Below, in pieces: positions 1 through 10,986 of a stretch of 60,615 nt of DNA. The stretch covers positions 1 to 60,615 of the forward strand of contig CASFWA010000006.1 of assembly GCA_949298405.1 (NCBI GenBank). Direction: 5' to 3'. Position 1 is the stretch's first letter; each line of letters starts with the position of its first letter. This stretch comes from an uncultured Pseudomonadota bacterium (GTDB lineage Bacteria > Pseudomonadota > Alphaproteobacteria > Rs-D84). A program made the translations under genes and the position numbers. The notes beneath the pieces are model-generated. The model was not told the DNA's origin and ran no database searches. It was given only the letters and a program-made list of their open reading frames with translations.

Positions 1-20
1 CAGAAACCTGCGGAAATCTT

Positions 21-96
21 TGGCTCGGGCAGTTGGACTCGAACCAACGACATACGGATTAACAGTCCGTTGTTCTACCGACTGAACTATGCCCGA
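21..96 (-). tRNA. tRNA-Asn (GUU)
   Basis: Read on the minus strand, a full cloverleaf is visible. The acceptor arm TCGGGCA pairs with TGCCCGA, the anticodon loop CTGTTAATC gives anticodon GTT, the T arm contains GGTTCGAGTCC, and the 3' CCA is encoded. The gene is 76 nt long. Confidence 0.95.
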
Positions 97-218
97 ATAA
101 CGTGCCCTATGTTATACTACTTTTTATCCCTTTTCAAGTCTTTTTTTTAATTATTGATACTTTCTGTTTTTAGTGCTATATTCTTCTCGTCCAATAATAT
201 ACAAATAAGGAAGTAATC

Positions 219-1031
219 ATGTTATTAAAAGGAAAAAAGATTCTTATTACCGGTGTGGCTAATGACTGGTCTATGGCTTGGGCTATCGCTAAACGCGCCC
301 ACGAAGAAGGTGCAGAAATTGCTATGCCTTATGCGATGCCTAATCTCGAAAAGCGTGTTCGCCCATTGGCTGAATCTATCGATGCCAAATTCGTTCAAGA
401 ATGCAATGTTCAAAACGATGAGCAGATGGATGCTTTGTTCGGTGCAATTGAAAAAGAATGGGGGCATTTAGACGGCATGTTGCATGCTATCGCTTTTTCC
501 GATAAAAACGAATTGACTGGCAGATATGCTGATACAACACGCGCCAACTTTAAAAATACTATGGATATATCCGTATATTCCTTGGTAGATTTGACTCGTC
601 GCGCTTCTAAATTAATGACAGACGGCGGTAGTATTGTTGCATTAACTTATTATGGTGGCGAAAAGTCTGTTCCTAATTACAATGTTATGGGTGTTGCAAA
701 ATCCGCTTTGGACAGCAGTGTTCGTTATCTGGCTTCTGACCTTGGTAAAGATAAAATCCGCGTTAATGCGATTAGTGCAGGTCCTATTATGACATTGGCT
801 TCTTCTGGTGTAGGCGGATTTAAAGCGATGTTGCGTTTGAATGCAGAAACGACACCTTTGCGTCGTAATATGACTTTGGAAGATGTTTCTGGGGCTGCAT
901 TGTATTTGTTCAGTGACTTGTCCAGTGCGGTAACAGGTGAGGTTCATCACGTTGACTGCGGGTATTCTACAACAGGTATGATGCCAAACGAAATGAAAGA
1001 CATTTTGTTAAAAGGCTTAGATGAACAATAA
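219..1031 (+). CDS. fabI: Enoyl-[acyl-carrier-protein] reductase (NADH), FabI
   Basis: Catalyses the last reduction of each fatty-acid elongation cycle, trans-2-enoyl-ACP to acyl-ACP, in the cytosol. At 270 aa it has the usual FabI length. It shows an atypical SDR nucleotide-binding start (ITGVANDWSMAWAIA, residues 10-24) and the catalytic pair Tyr154 and Lys161 in YNVMGVAK, the FabI Y-x6-K spacing. The C-terminal substrate-loop region AETTPLRR is also present. The ATG at 219 follows AAGGAAG at a good distance. It stands alone and is closed by a terminator hairpin. Confidence 0.96.
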   Translation: MLLKGKKILITGVANDWSMAWAIAKRAHEEGAEIAMPYAMPNLEKRVRPLAESIDAKFVQECNVQNDEQMDALFGAIEKEWGHLDGMLHAIAFSDKNELTGRYADTTRANFKNTMDISVYSLVDLTRRASKLMTDGGSIVALTYYGGEKSVPNYNVMGVAKSALDSSVRYLASDLGKDKIRVNAISAGPIMTLASSGVGGFKAMLRLNAETTPLRRNMTLEDVSGAALYLFSDLSSAVTGEVHHVDCGYSTTGMMPNEMKDILLKGLDEQ

Positions 1032-1050
1032 GCGTCGAGACAGGCATTTA

Positions 1051-1078
1051 AAAAGCCTCGCATAAAGCGGGGCTTTTT
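1051..1078 (+). terminator. Rho-independent terminator of fabI
   Basis: AAAAGCCTCGC, loop ATAAA, then GCGGGGCTTTTT. This is an 11-bp stem with one G-U pair and a T run on the plus strand. Confidence 0.85.
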
Positions 1079-1178
1079 CATATGATTATTTTCTTATAAA
1101 AAACAATTGATTTTATATAAGAATTCAATCATAATTAGAATATAATCTTAATAAAATACGGGGTACGAAGGGGTGGAG

Positions 1179-1421
1179 ATGTTGACTAATAAAATGTTCT
1201 GGAAGGCTATAGATAATTTGGCGGCGGCGAACAGGATATCTTGTTCCCGTATGGCGCAAATTAGTGGTATGGATATAACAGCATTGAATAAAAGTAAGCG
1301 TTGTGGGCCTGATGGTAAGGCACATTGGATGTCGGTGGGTAGTTTAGTTAAGATTATGAATGCGACCAACACCAGTTGGGTAGAGTTTGCTAATTATTTT
1401 CCAAAAGAATATCAAAAGTAG
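1179..1421 (+). CDS. HTH-domain protein related to alphaproteobacterial LexA/S24-type regulators, HTH only
   Basis: About 80 aa. The order of elements (FWKAIDNLAAAN, then SRMAQISGMD, then ALNKSKRCGPDG, then MSVGSLVKIMNATN) matches the N-terminal helix-turn-helix of a family of alphaproteobacterial repressors, which normally carry LNKSKR followed by a C-terminal S24 peptidase domain. Here the protein stops (TAG) right after the HTH, so there is no self-cleavage domain. A GTG at 1173 is in frame, but the ATG at 1179 has AAGGGG at a better distance and is preferred. The function is inferred to be DNA binding. Target and trigger are unknown. Confidence 0.7.
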   Translation: MLTNKMFWKAIDNLAAANRISCSRMAQISGMDITALNKSKRCGPDGKAHWMSVGSLVKIMNATNTSWVEFANYFPKEYQK

Positions 1422-1427
1422 GTTTAG

Positions 1428-3479
<2,052 letters not shown>

Positions 3480-3486
3480 TCAAATT

Positions 3487-3514
3487 AAGAACGCCCATTT
3501 GGGCGTTCTTTTAT
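3487..3514. terminator. Bidirectional terminator between ligA and the convergent barrel gene
   Basis: AAGAACGCCC, short loop, GGGCGTTCTT, a 10-bp perfect stem with T-rich flanks in both directions. Confidence 0.85.
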
Positions 3515-4155
3515 TTTAGACTGAACTTATAAGATGCGCCTATATATATTTCTGTTGCATCAATTTCTGTGGATGCGTAAGTATTATCGCCATTTTTGTG
3601 TTCTATATCGCCATAGTTTTGATATTTGACACCTACGTTTAAATCGATGCGTTCGTTCAAGGCGAAATTTACCCCAAGCATTGCTGCCCATGCCATATCC
3701 GCGGTTGAATCAGACATATTTAGTCCTGCACCATTTACGCTGCCCCATAGTCCTGCTATACCTATACCGATGCCTGCATAAGGTTCAACAGCACCACCAA
3801 ACTGTTGGTATATATAGACGTTTAACATATTGGCCCAGACATCGAAATTGAAATCGGTATTATATTTACGTTCTTTACCATTTGTATAAAGTGTTTCAAA
3901 TTCTACTTTTACATGATTAGTTAGTCTGTTTCCAAAAGTTAAACCTATGCCGATACCGTCGTCTTTCAGTGTTGTATTTCCGCCGTCTAGTATTTCATAA
4001 CCGAAAGCAATATGTTTATTTTGATGCAGACGTACGCCAACATATGTATCACGTTGGACACCGGAAGAATACCCATAATTATAATCACCGTACCAGTCAT
4101 CTGCAAACGCAGGGACAGATATTAAACACAATAGTAATGTTGTTATTTTTTTCAT
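3511..4155 (-). CDS. Outer-membrane beta-barrel protein, opacity/OmpA-barrel type
   Basis: Starts at MKKITTLL (4155), where GGAAGAG lies upstream; the longer in-frame start at 4212 has no support. The 214-aa protein has a clear Sec signal peptide (cleavage after SVPAFA). Amphipathic strands alternate with loops, for example DGIGIGLTFGN, EPYAGIGIGIAG and ATEIYIGASYKF. That is the pattern of small 8-strand barrels of the opacity-protein type. The last residue is Lys rather than the usual Phe, after the strand IYIGASYKFSL. No ligand can be predicted. It is divergent from the class A PBP. Confidence 0.75.
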   Translation of the reverse strand: MKKITTLLLCLISVPAFADDWYGDYNYGYSSGVQRDTYVGVRLHQNKHIAFGYEILDGGNTTLKDDGIGIGLTFGNRLTNHVKVEFETLYTNGKERKYNTDFNFDVWANMLNVYIYQQFGGAVEPYAGIGIGIAGLWGSVNGAGLNMSDSTADMAWAAMLGVNFALNERIDLNVGVKYQNYGDIEHKNGDNTYASTEIDATEIYIGASYKFSLK

Positions 4156-4244
4156 ATTCTCTTCCTTTTTCTCATGAAGTTGATTATACTGATAAAGTAA
4201 TGAATAAGGCAAGGCGTTTGTTAAGATAAGGAAGAGGTTTTTGC

Positions 4245-6011
4245 ATGGCTAGAACAGCGCGAAATAATATTGAAAGCGAAAAACCGGCGCCGTCATGGCG
4301 TATGCGTGCATTGGTTTGGTTTATTGATTTGTGTATGCTTGGGTTGGTTGCTGTTGCTATTTATGTAGTTATTGTGTTTTTACAGATGCCTTCATTAGAT
4401 GCGATATTGCATGAGACTAGACCGGCAACAGTTGTGTTCTTGGATAAAGACGGTGGTGAATTAAGGTCTTCTAATCGTATTATGGGAACGCCTGTTTCTG
4501 TTGAAACCTTGCCACCTTATGTATGGCAGGCGATAGTCGCAATAGAAGATAAAAGATTTTTTGAACATGGACCAATAGATTTTCGTGGTATAACACGTGC
4601 TGTATTTTCTAATTTAATTCATGGGCGTTTTGCAGCAGGTGGTTCTTCTATTACGCAGCAAACCGCAAAGAATATATTTTTGTCACGTGAAAAGAAAATT
4701 TCACGTAAAGTGCAAGAATTAATATTGTCTTATTGGTTAGAGAATAGATTTAATAAAAATCAGATTTTAGATTTGTATATGAACAGGGTGTCATTGGTTG
4801 GTGGTATGCGTGGCATAGATGCGGCGGCCAGAACGATGTTTCAAACGTCTGCAAATAATTTAAGTATAGCGCAGGCCGCGCAAATTGCTGCGATGTTAAA
4901 AGCGCCAACAACTTATAGTCCGCTTCGTAATCTTGAAAAGAATATTGCGCGTGCGCGAATTATATTGCAAGAAATGGTGCGTCAAGGTTTTATATCTTTA
5001 AATCAAGCGCGGGTTGCTGCAAAAGAATTGGGGCCTGCTGTACCTGCACAGAATACAAACATATATCGTTATTGGACAGACTTCGTTTTGGATGAAGTTC
5101 GTTCAAGAATAGGCAGTTTTGATTCTGATATGTTCGTTTATACTACGTTAGATATTGACTTACAAGAACGTATTGCCGATGTTTTGCCTGAAAAAGTTGG
5201 GGTATATCAGGGCGCAGTTGTTGCGATGAATACAGATGGTGCGGTTCGTGCAATGGTTGGTGGTACTGATTATCAAGAAAGTCAGTTTAATCGTGCTTTG
5301 GCTATGCGTCAGCCAGGGAGTTCTTTTAAACCTGTTGTTTATTTGGTTGCGCTGGAAAATGGTTTAACACCAGATTCTTATGTAAATGATTCTCCTTTTG
5401 CAATTGGTGACTATAATCCAAAGAATTATAACGAGCGTTATTATGGTGATATAACGTTGGCGACTGCGTTTGCAAAAAGCGTAAATTCTGTGCCGCTAAA
5501 GTTAACAGAGGCTTATGGTATCGATACTGTTTTAAATATGGCAGGCAGACTTGGGGTTGGCAATAAACTTCGTCGTGAGTATTCGACTGTGCTTGGTGCA
5601 TCAGAAATGTCTTTGTTGGATTTAACGACGATTTATGCGGTTATCTGGAATGATGGGCAATCTGTTCGACCTTATTCTATAACAAAGATAACGGATCCGA
5701 AAGGCAATGTCTTATATGAACGAAATCCATCTGACCCGATACAAGTTTTAATGCCGCAGACAGTTGAATATATGACACAATTATTAAACGATGTTGTGCA
5801 AGTGGGGGGAACAGGTCATCGTGCGCTTGTGCCTGGTGTATTAGGTGGTAAAACGGGGACTAGTAATAATAACAGGGATGCATGGTTTGTTGGTGCAGTT
5901 AATGATATGGTGATAGGGGTTTGGATGGGAAATGATGATTTTACACCTATGTCATCAAAAATCACTGGTGGTACAATACCAGCAGAAATCTTCCGTGATA
6001 TAGTGAAATAA
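4245..6011 (+). CDS. Class A penicillin-binding protein (transglycosylase/transpeptidase), PBP1A/1C-like
   Basis: Polymerises and cross-links peptidoglycan at the inner membrane. There is a short cytosolic N terminus, one TM helix (about residues 25-47) and a GT51 domain with the catalytic EDKRFFEH motif and GGSSITQQTAKN. The transpeptidase domain follows, with SSFK (nucleophile Ser359, Lys362), SVN in AKSVNSVPL, and KTG at 536-538. It is 588 aa, much shorter than E. coli PBP1A, because it lacks the OB insert and C-terminal extensions. AGGAAGAGG precedes the ATG. A gap of only 53 nt separates it from the next gene, which has its own promoter. Confidence 0.93.
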   Translation: MARTARNNIESEKPAPSWRMRALVWFIDLCMLGLVAVAIYVVIVFLQMPSLDAILHETRPATVVFLDKDGGELRSSNRIMGTPVSVETLPPYVWQAIVAIEDKRFFEHGPIDFRGITRAVFSNLIHGRFAAGGSSITQQTAKNIFLSREKKISRKVQELILSYWLENRFNKNQILDLYMNRVSLVGGMRGIDAAARTMFQTSANNLSIAQAAQIAAMLKAPTTYSPLRNLEKNIARARIILQEMVRQGFISLNQARVAAKELGPAVPAQNTNIYRYWTDFVLDEVRSRIGSFDSDMFVYTTLDIDLQERIADVLPEKVGVYQGAVVAMNTDGAVRAMVGGTDYQESQFNRALAMRQPGSSFKPVVYLVALENGLTPDSYVNDSPFAIGDYNPKNYNERYYGDITLATAFAKSVNSVPLKLTEAYGIDTVLNMAGRLGVGNKLRREYSTVLGASEMSLLDLTTIYAVIWNDGQSVRPYSITKITDPKGNVLYERNPSDPIQVLMPQTVEYMTQLLNDVVQVGGTGHRALVPGVLGGKTGTSNNNRDAWFVGAVNDMVIGVWMGNDDFTPMSSKITGGTIPAEIFRDIVK

Positions 6012-6048
6012 AAACTATTAAAATGTGTTTTTATTAAAATTTATTTTG

Positions 6049-6057
6049 TGGTATAAT
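6049..6057 (+). promoter_or_regulatory. Extended -10 leaderless promoter
   Basis: TGG immediately upstream of TATAAT (6052-6057), then 7 nt to the ATG at 6065. The -35 region is weak, consistent with an extended -10 promoter. No Shine-Dalgarno sequence is present. Confidence 0.65.
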
Positions 6058-6064
6058 ATTTGAC

Positions 6065-7042
6065 ATGAGAAGTAGGAATCTGTTTTTTATACCGCTATTA
6101 ACGTGCCTTGTTTTTGGAAGCGCAAATGCTAACTGGCAATATTCTGGTGAATTTGTGGGTGACGGTTGGTATGAAGATGATGGTGCGCGATTTGTAATTT
6201 CTTTTCGTGGTGGTGCGTCTATGGCAAACGCCACGATTAAAAATGATATAGGTTCATTAACAGGCGAATATTATGTTGATACCAACAGCGGTGTTGTGGT
6301 TTCTGCTGAATATTATGATGCGTGTGCCGACGGTGGCGGCTGTGAGAATTTTGTTTATGCTGGTGTGGGCGAATTAGCAGAATTGCCTGCAAGTAAAGAT
6401 TTTTCTTCGTTCTCTTTTGCGGCGGGCGCAAGTGTTGGTTGGACTTTGCCGAACCGACCGCAGTGGCGTATGGAACTGGGGTGGGACCATATAACAGAAA
6501 ATGAATATAATGCGTCGCCTTTGTATGAAGGTGATTTGGCTTTATCTGGTGGTAATGTCTCTGGAATAGAAGTTCATGTGCAGAGTGGTGGTGTTCAGTC
6601 AAAGGTTTCTACGGACATAATAAGTGCAATGGCTTTTTATGATTTCTTTGACGGTGTGCAGAAACCGATGCGTTCTGTGATTCCTTATATAGGTATAGGA
6701 ATAGGTTATGCTGATTCAAAGACGGTACTGAATCTGTCCGACTTGTATGGTGATTTATCTTCATCAGTAGATTTACAGAATTTTGGTAAATTAGATGATT
6801 ACGGGATTTTACAGTTTTATCGTTCCGAAACAAGTTCTTCTAATATTGCAGGGCTTGCCGCAATAGGTATATCTTATGGTATAACAGAAGGTATGTTTTT
6901 AGATTTAGGCGCCCGTGTCGCGTATGTACCAAAAATAAAGTGGGCGCTTACCAATGAAGACGCAACTCGTCAACGTGATTGGTTTAGTGCAGAAAATGTT
7001 ATATATGCAAACTTTATGTTGGGATTAAGGTTTGAGTTTTAA
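6065..7042 (+). CDS. Outer-membrane beta-barrel protein
   Basis: 325 aa with a signal peptide (MRSRNLFFIPLLTCLVFG, cleavage after SANA). The barrel-like strands have aromatic girdles (RFVISFRGG, FAAGASVGW, IPYIGIGIGYADS, MFLDLGARVAYV). The C-terminal strand FMLGLRFEF ends in Phe, the classic BamA recognition feature. Two Cys (CADGGGC) lie in an early extracellular loop. The architecture resembles the smaller barrel at 3511-4155, but sequence similarity is limited to the fold pattern. The function is unknown, either adhesion or porin-like. It begins at a leaderless promoter and ends at a hairpin shared with yifB. Confidence 0.75.
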   Translation: MRSRNLFFIPLLTCLVFGSANANWQYSGEFVGDGWYEDDGARFVISFRGGASMANATIKNDIGSLTGEYYVDTNSGVVVSAEYYDACADGGGCENFVYAGVGELAELPASKDFSSFSFAAGASVGWTLPNRPQWRMELGWDHITENEYNASPLYEGDLALSGGNVSGIEVHVQSGGVQSKVSTDIISAMAFYDFFDGVQKPMRSVIPYIGIGIGYADSKTVLNLSDLYGDLSSSVDLQNFGKLDDYGILQFYRSETSSSNIAGLAAIGISYGITEGMFLDLGARVAYVPKIKWALTNEDATRQRDWFSAENVIYANFMLGLRFEF

Positions 7043-7065
7043 AAAACGCCTACTTAGGCGTTTTT
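7042..7065. terminator. Bidirectional terminator
   Basis: AAAAACGCCTA then TAGGCGTTTTT. It serves the barrel gene on plus and yifB on minus. Confidence 0.8.
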
Positions 7066-8584
7066 ATTTTATCCCATATTTACCGCGATTAATCGGACGA
7101 TAAGATAACGCTTCTGCCAGGTCTTGCATATCTATATCGTCTGCACCTTTAAGGTCTGCGATTGTTCTTGCTATTCTTTTGATTCTGTTGTATCCGCGCG
7201 CAGACATCCCCATTTTTTCTGCGGCAGTATTTAAGAATGTTGTTAGTTCTTCGGATAAAGCAGCGAATTTTTCTAGTTCTGGACCATCTAGTTGCGCATT
7301 AGGTTTGCATTGCCTTTGTATTTGTTTGTTGCGTGCTGCGACTACGCGTTCTCTTATTTGTGCGCTGGTTTCTGTTGGGGTGTTATCTGTGTCCTTCATT
7401 TCCCATGGGTTAACAGGGTCTACATCAACATGCAAATCAATTCTGTCTAACAATGGTCCGGATATCTTATTTTGATATGTTTCTGCGCATCTGGGGGCTT
7501 TTGAACAGGAAAGCGCTGCATTCCCAAGGTGGCCACAAGGGCATGGGTTCATTGCTGCAATTAATTGAAAGCGGGCAGGATATATCGCGGTACGCTTTGC
7601 ACGTGAAATCATAATTTTTCCTGCTTCCATAGGTTGACGCAATATTTCAAGAGTTGTGCGGTTAAATTCTGGTAATTCGTCTAAGAATAAAACACCGTTA
7701 TGAGCAAGAGAGATTTCTCCGGGTTTGGCGTCTGTGCCACCACCTGCCAAAGAAACTGCACTGGAAGTATGGTGTACGCTGCGGAAAGGGCGTACCGACA
7801 CAAGACTTTTGTCATTTAATTGACCTGCTATAGAGTAAATTATAGAAGTTTCTAAAATTTCTTCTGGTGTCATTTCTGGCAAAATGGTTGGCAGTCTTGA
7901 CGCCAGCATTGTTTTGCCGGACCCTGGGGGACCGACCATAAGCATGGCATGACCACCGGCGGCGGCTATTTCCAGCGCGCGTTTAGCGGCGGCTTGACCA
8001 TGTACGTCTGACATATCGACTTTTGAAATATCTGCATTTCCTGTTGGTTCGGATTCTGGCAGTGGCAGAATTTGAGTGCCTTTAAAGTGGTTTATTAATT
8101 CCAAAACATGAAATGGTGCAAGAATATTAGTGTGGCCGGCCCAACGTGCTTCACCGCCTTGTTCGCCAGGACAGATGATACCAAGGTTGTTTTGGTTTGC
8201 CCATACGCTTGTAGGCAGTACACCATTTGTTTTTAATATTGCGCCATTTAACCCGACTTCACCAATTATTACATATTTAGATAATTCTTCTTCCGGCAGA
8301 ATACCGATTGCACATAAAATTCCGCATAATATTGGAAGGTCAAAATGAGAACCGCTTTTTTCAACATCTGCTGGTGATAGGTTTACTGTTAGTCGTTTAG
8401 GTGGCAGGGATAAATTAAGAGCAGATAAGACATTTCTGATTCTTTCTGCGGATTCTTTGACTGCGCGGTCTGCGAGTCCGATGATATTAAATTCTGGTTT
8501 AGCAAGTCCCGAAGATAATTGTACTTGTACATTTATTGGTGTTGCTTCCATTCCATTAAAAATAATAGAGTTCAAAGAAATCAT
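7064..8584 (-). CDS. YifB/ComM family Mg-chelatase-like AAA+ protein
   Basis: 506 aa. An N-terminal ChlI-fold domain (about 1-170) is followed by an AAA+ Mg-chelatase module with Walker A GPPGSGKT (218-225) and Walker B VLFLDELPEF (about 298-307). A Cys-rich loop (CPCGHLGN, CSKAPRC) and a C-terminal helical domain (ARGYNRIKRIARTIADL) complete it. In naturally competent species ComM is a branch-migration helicase that integrates transforming DNA; that role is family knowledge only. The transcript looks leaderless: a -10 box ends 6 nt upstream of ATG. A tfoX-domain gene, also competence-associated by family, lies at 23.6 kb but is not linked. Confidence 0.9.
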   Translation of the reverse strand: MISLNSIIFNGMEATPINVQVQLSSGLAKPEFNIIGLADRAVKESAERIRNVLSALNLSLPPKRLTVNLSPADVEKSGSHFDLPILCGILCAIGILPEEELSKYVIIGEVGLNGAILKTNGVLPTSVWANQNNLGIICPGEQGGEARWAGHTNILAPFHVLELINHFKGTQILPLPESEPTGNADISKVDMSDVHGQAAAKRALEIAAAGGHAMLMVGPPGSGKTMLASRLPTILPEMTPEEILETSIIYSIAGQLNDKSLVSVRPFRSVHHTSSAVSLAGGGTDAKPGEISLAHNGVLFLDELPEFNRTTLEILRQPMEAGKIMISRAKRTAIYPARFQLIAAMNPCPCGHLGNAALSCSKAPRCAETYQNKISGPLLDRIDLHVDVDPVNPWEMKDTDNTPTETSAQIRERVVAARNKQIQRQCKPNAQLDGPELEKFAALSEELTTFLNTAAEKMGMSARGYNRIKRIARTIADLKGADDIDMQDLAEALSYRPINRGKYGIK

Positions 8585-8590
8585 GTACGC

Positions 8591-8619
8591 ATATTAAAAC
8601 TTGCGCTATTTTAATTCAA
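8591..8619 (-). promoter_or_regulatory. Leaderless promoter of yifB
   Basis: On the minus strand: TTGAAT (8619-8614), 17-nt spacer, TAATAT (8596-8591), then 6 nt to the ATG at 8584. No ribosome-binding site fits in the interval. Confidence 0.75.
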
Positions 8620-8653
8620 GTTATAAAATGATGCGAACAAAAGGACGAAATGT

Positions 8654-9532
8654 ATGCCGATAAAAAAGACTAATGTTGCCAGAGATTGGTTTAATACAAT
8701 TTTTTATGGTGCTTTGATAGCGATTGCTTTTAGAAGTTTTTTATTAGAACCATTTAATATACCATCTGGGTCTATGATACCGACCTTGCATGTTGGTGAC
8801 CATATTTTTGTAGAAAAATGGTCTTATGGTTATTCAAGATATTCTTTTCCTTTTGGTTCTTGGAAATTGTGGAATGGACGTTTTTGGGCGACAGAACCAG
8901 AAGTAGGTGATGTGATTGTGTTCAGAAATCCTATAAATGAATCCCAGGATTATGTAAAACGTTTAATAGGAAAGCCTGGTGATAAGATACAGATGATAGA
9001 AGGGCGTTTGCATATAAATGGTGTTCAAGTGCCACGTGAAAATCCGCGTCCTTATATTATTGCTACGTTACCAAAGTCTTTACGTAGTGTAGGGTATTAC
9101 AAAGATAATATGTCTATAAAGGGTAATAAGATTTGGGTAGATAACGAGCCTGCAACTTTTGGGTATACCATAGAATATAAAGACGATAAGTTCTGCAGAA
9201 GTTATGAATGGGCTTGTGGTGTGTTTGAGGCTACAGAGTATACGGAAACATTACCTAATGGTGTAAAGCATAGCATAATAGAAATGGCAGATGATGCGAT
9301 GTTTGATAATACGCCATTATTTACGGTGCCAGAAAATCATTATTTCTTTATGGGTGATAATCGTGATAATAGCGGCGACAGTCGGGCCGATATAGGTTTT
9401 GTACCACGTGATAATGTATTGGGTAAGGTTTGGTTTATATGGTATTCGCATAATTATTACGCACCTATGTTATCTGTTTGGAACTGGGGTAATAAGATGC
9501 GCTGGGATAGATTTGGAATGGGGATAGATTAA
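8654..9532 (+). CDS. lepB: Signal peptidase I
   Basis: Inner-membrane serine protease that removes Sec/Tat signal peptides. It has an N-terminal TM segment (TIFYGALIAIAFRSFLL). The catalytic Ser40 is in PSGSM and the general base Lys102 is in DYVKRLIG. The conserved box GDNRDNSGDSR is followed by the final GKVWFIWYS strand. Its length (292 aa) is normal for alphaproteobacteria. AAGGACGA precedes the ATG. It heads a lepB-rnc-secG cluster with 2- and 42-nt gaps. Confidence 0.96.
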   Translation: MPIKKTNVARDWFNTIFYGALIAIAFRSFLLEPFNIPSGSMIPTLHVGDHIFVEKWSYGYSRYSFPFGSWKLWNGRFWATEPEVGDVIVFRNPINESQDYVKRLIGKPGDKIQMIEGRLHINGVQVPRENPRPYIIATLPKSLRSVGYYKDNMSIKGNKIWVDNEPATFGYTIEYKDDKFCRSYEWACGVFEATEYTETLPNGVKHSIIEMADDAMFDNTPLFTVPENHYFFMGDNRDNSGDSRADIGFVPRDNVLGKVWFIWYSHNYYAPMLSVWNWGNKMRWDRFGMGID

Positions 9533-9534
9533 AA

Positions 9535-10167
9535 GTGTCTAAATTAAATTATAAATTTAAGAATCCTGAATTGCTGGAATTAGCACTTACACAAAGTGGT
9601 ATAAATTCCGAGCATAATAATGAACGCTTAGAGTTCATAGGCGATAGAGTTCTTGGTCTAAGCGTTGCTGCATTATTGTATGATATGTTTCCGGATGAGG
9701 CCGAAGGTGAACTATCGCGCAGACATGCGACGCTTGTTTCAACAGAAACATTGGCACAGGTTATCGCTATGCTTGGGCTTGCAGGAAAGGTTCGTCATGG
9801 TCATATGACGGCAGGCAGAATAAAGCATGTACATGCAGATGCTATGGAGGCTATATTAGGAGCAATCTTTTTAGATAGTGGTTTTGAGGCTGCGCGTAAA
9901 GTGATAGTTGATATTTGGACCGATTTGGCAAAGGCCGAGGTTGTTGTTCCAAAAGATTCTAAGACAGCATTGCAAGAATTTGTGCAAAAGAACGCAAAAG
10001 GTGAATTGCCTGTATATGAAATGATAGAAGAAACGGGTGCGGCGCATAATCCGGTATTTAAGGTAAAGGCAAGTGCTATGGGTAAGTCTGCAATTGGGCA
10101 GGGGACATCGAAAAAAACAGCAAGTTTGGTTGCCGCAGAAGAGTTGTTGAAAATTCTTGCAATTTAA
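9535..10167 (+). CDS. rnc: Ribonuclease III
   Basis: Processes double-stranded RNA such as rRNA precursors. The signature ERLEFIGDRVLGLSV (residues 30-44) contains the metal-binding Glu33 and Asp37. A second metal box is at HADAMEAILGAIFLDSG. A C-terminal dsRNA-binding domain covers about residues 150-205 (KTALQEFVQK to KKTASLVAAEELL). The start is GTG, 2 nt after the lepB stop. The lepB-rnc pairing is the conserved bacterial arrangement. With several structured RNAs in this window, RNase III is a plausible processing enzyme for them (inference). Confidence 0.96.
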   Translation: MSKLNYKFKNPELLELALTQSGINSEHNNERLEFIGDRVLGLSVAALLYDMFPDEAEGELSRRHATLVSTETLAQVIAMLGLAGKVRHGHMTAGRIKHVHADAMEAILGAIFLDSGFEAARKVIVDIWTDLAKAEVVVPKDSKTALQEFVQKNAKGELPVYEMIEETGAAHNPVFKVKASAMGKSAIGQGTSKKTASLVAAEELLKILAI

Positions 10168-10209
10168 GGTATTCACAGATAAAATCGACACATAATCAAA
10201 GGATAAAAG

Positions 10210-10554
10210 ATGTTTTCTATTTTGTTAGTACTATTAATAATAGTTGCAGTATTTATGATAGGTTTGATTTTGTTGCAGAAATCAGAGGGTAGTGGTATGT
10301 CTGGTTCTTCTGCTGCGTCTATGTTTGGTGGTGCCTTGACTGGTGCGGCTGCCGGGAACTTTTTAACACGTGCGACAGCATGGTTGGCAACGATATTCTT
10401 TATTTTATGTGCTGCGCTGGCATTAGTCGCATCAAAATCAGATATGGCGCGTCAACAAAGTGATTTGCGTCAAGAAATAATACAGCAGGAAAACGCTGGT
10501 GCAAATGTAGTTTCTGAATTACCGGTTCAAAATGGGACTTCGGAAACAAAATAA
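10210..10554 (+). CDS. secG: Protein translocase subunit SecG
   Basis: Small inner-membrane subunit of SecYEG that assists SecA-driven export. At 114 aa it has two TM helices (residues about 2-22 and 55-75) separated by the typical Gly/Ser-rich loop SEGSGMSGSSAASMFGG, and a polar C-terminal tail. Its position after lepB links it functionally to protein export. AAAGGAT precedes the ATG. A strong terminator follows. Confidence 0.93.
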   Translation: MFSILLVLLIIVAVFMIGLILLQKSEGSGMSGSSAASMFGGALTGAAAGNFLTRATAWLATIFFILCAALALVASKSDMARQQSDLRQEIIQQENAGANVVSELPVQNGTSETK

Positions 10555-10566
10555 TAGCAATAATAA

Positions 10567-10597
10567 AAAAAAAACCGCCGAAATGGCGGTTTTTTAT
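10567..10597. terminator. Bidirectional terminator
   Basis: AAAACCGCC, loop GAAAT, GGCGGTTTT, with an A tract upstream and a T tract downstream. It serves secG and the convergent small membrane-protein gene. Confidence 0.85.
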
Positions 10598-10872
10598 TTC
10601 TTAGAATTCTTTTTTGTAGAAGTTTTCTTTTTTGCAGAAGCCTTTTTAGCAGACGCTTCTTTTACAACTGCTTTTTTAGACGAGAATTCTTTTTTTATTT
10701 CTTTATAAAGCATAACGGCGCAGATATAAGCAACCAGTGCACTTGCTGCTGTTATTATACCTGGAATCAGACCATCAGAGAAATATGCAAAGAAAATGAT
10801 TGCGATTGCAAATATAATTGCATATCCCAAGTTTTTGCCAAGTACATTTAATAATTTTTCAAAAAAGTTCAT
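10594..10872 (-). CDS. Small membrane protein with Lys/Ala-rich tail
   Basis: 92 aa from MNFFEKLL (10872), where GAAAGGA is correctly spaced; the longer in-frame start has no support. Two hydrophobic segments (LGYAIIFAIAIIFFAYF and IPGIITAASALVAYICAVML) are followed by a basic, low-complexity tail of KKAVVKEASAKKASAKKK type, like histone-H1-style nucleic-acid-binding tails. No family is recognised. A membrane-anchored polycationic protein is all that can be said. Confidence 0.6.
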   Translation of the reverse strand: MNFFEKLLNVLGKNLGYAIIFAIAIIFFAYFSDGLIPGIITAASALVAYICAVMLYKEIKKEFSSKKAVVKEASAKKASAKKKTSTKKNSKK

Positions 10873-10935
10873 TTTAAATTCCTTTCGTTTGGACGGGATA
10901 ATTATAACATATTTCAGGTAAAAAATCCATAGAAA

Positions 10936-10955
10936 AAGACCGCCGAAGCGGTCTT
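10936..10955 (-). terminator. Terminator of the bactofilin-like membrane-protein gene
   Basis: On the minus strand AAGACCGC, loop TTCG, GCGGTCTT, then a T run. This is an 8-bp stem with a stable UUCG tetraloop. Confidence 0.85.
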
Positions 10956-10986
10956 CTAAGGAGAGAAACATGAATTTTTTGTATTT

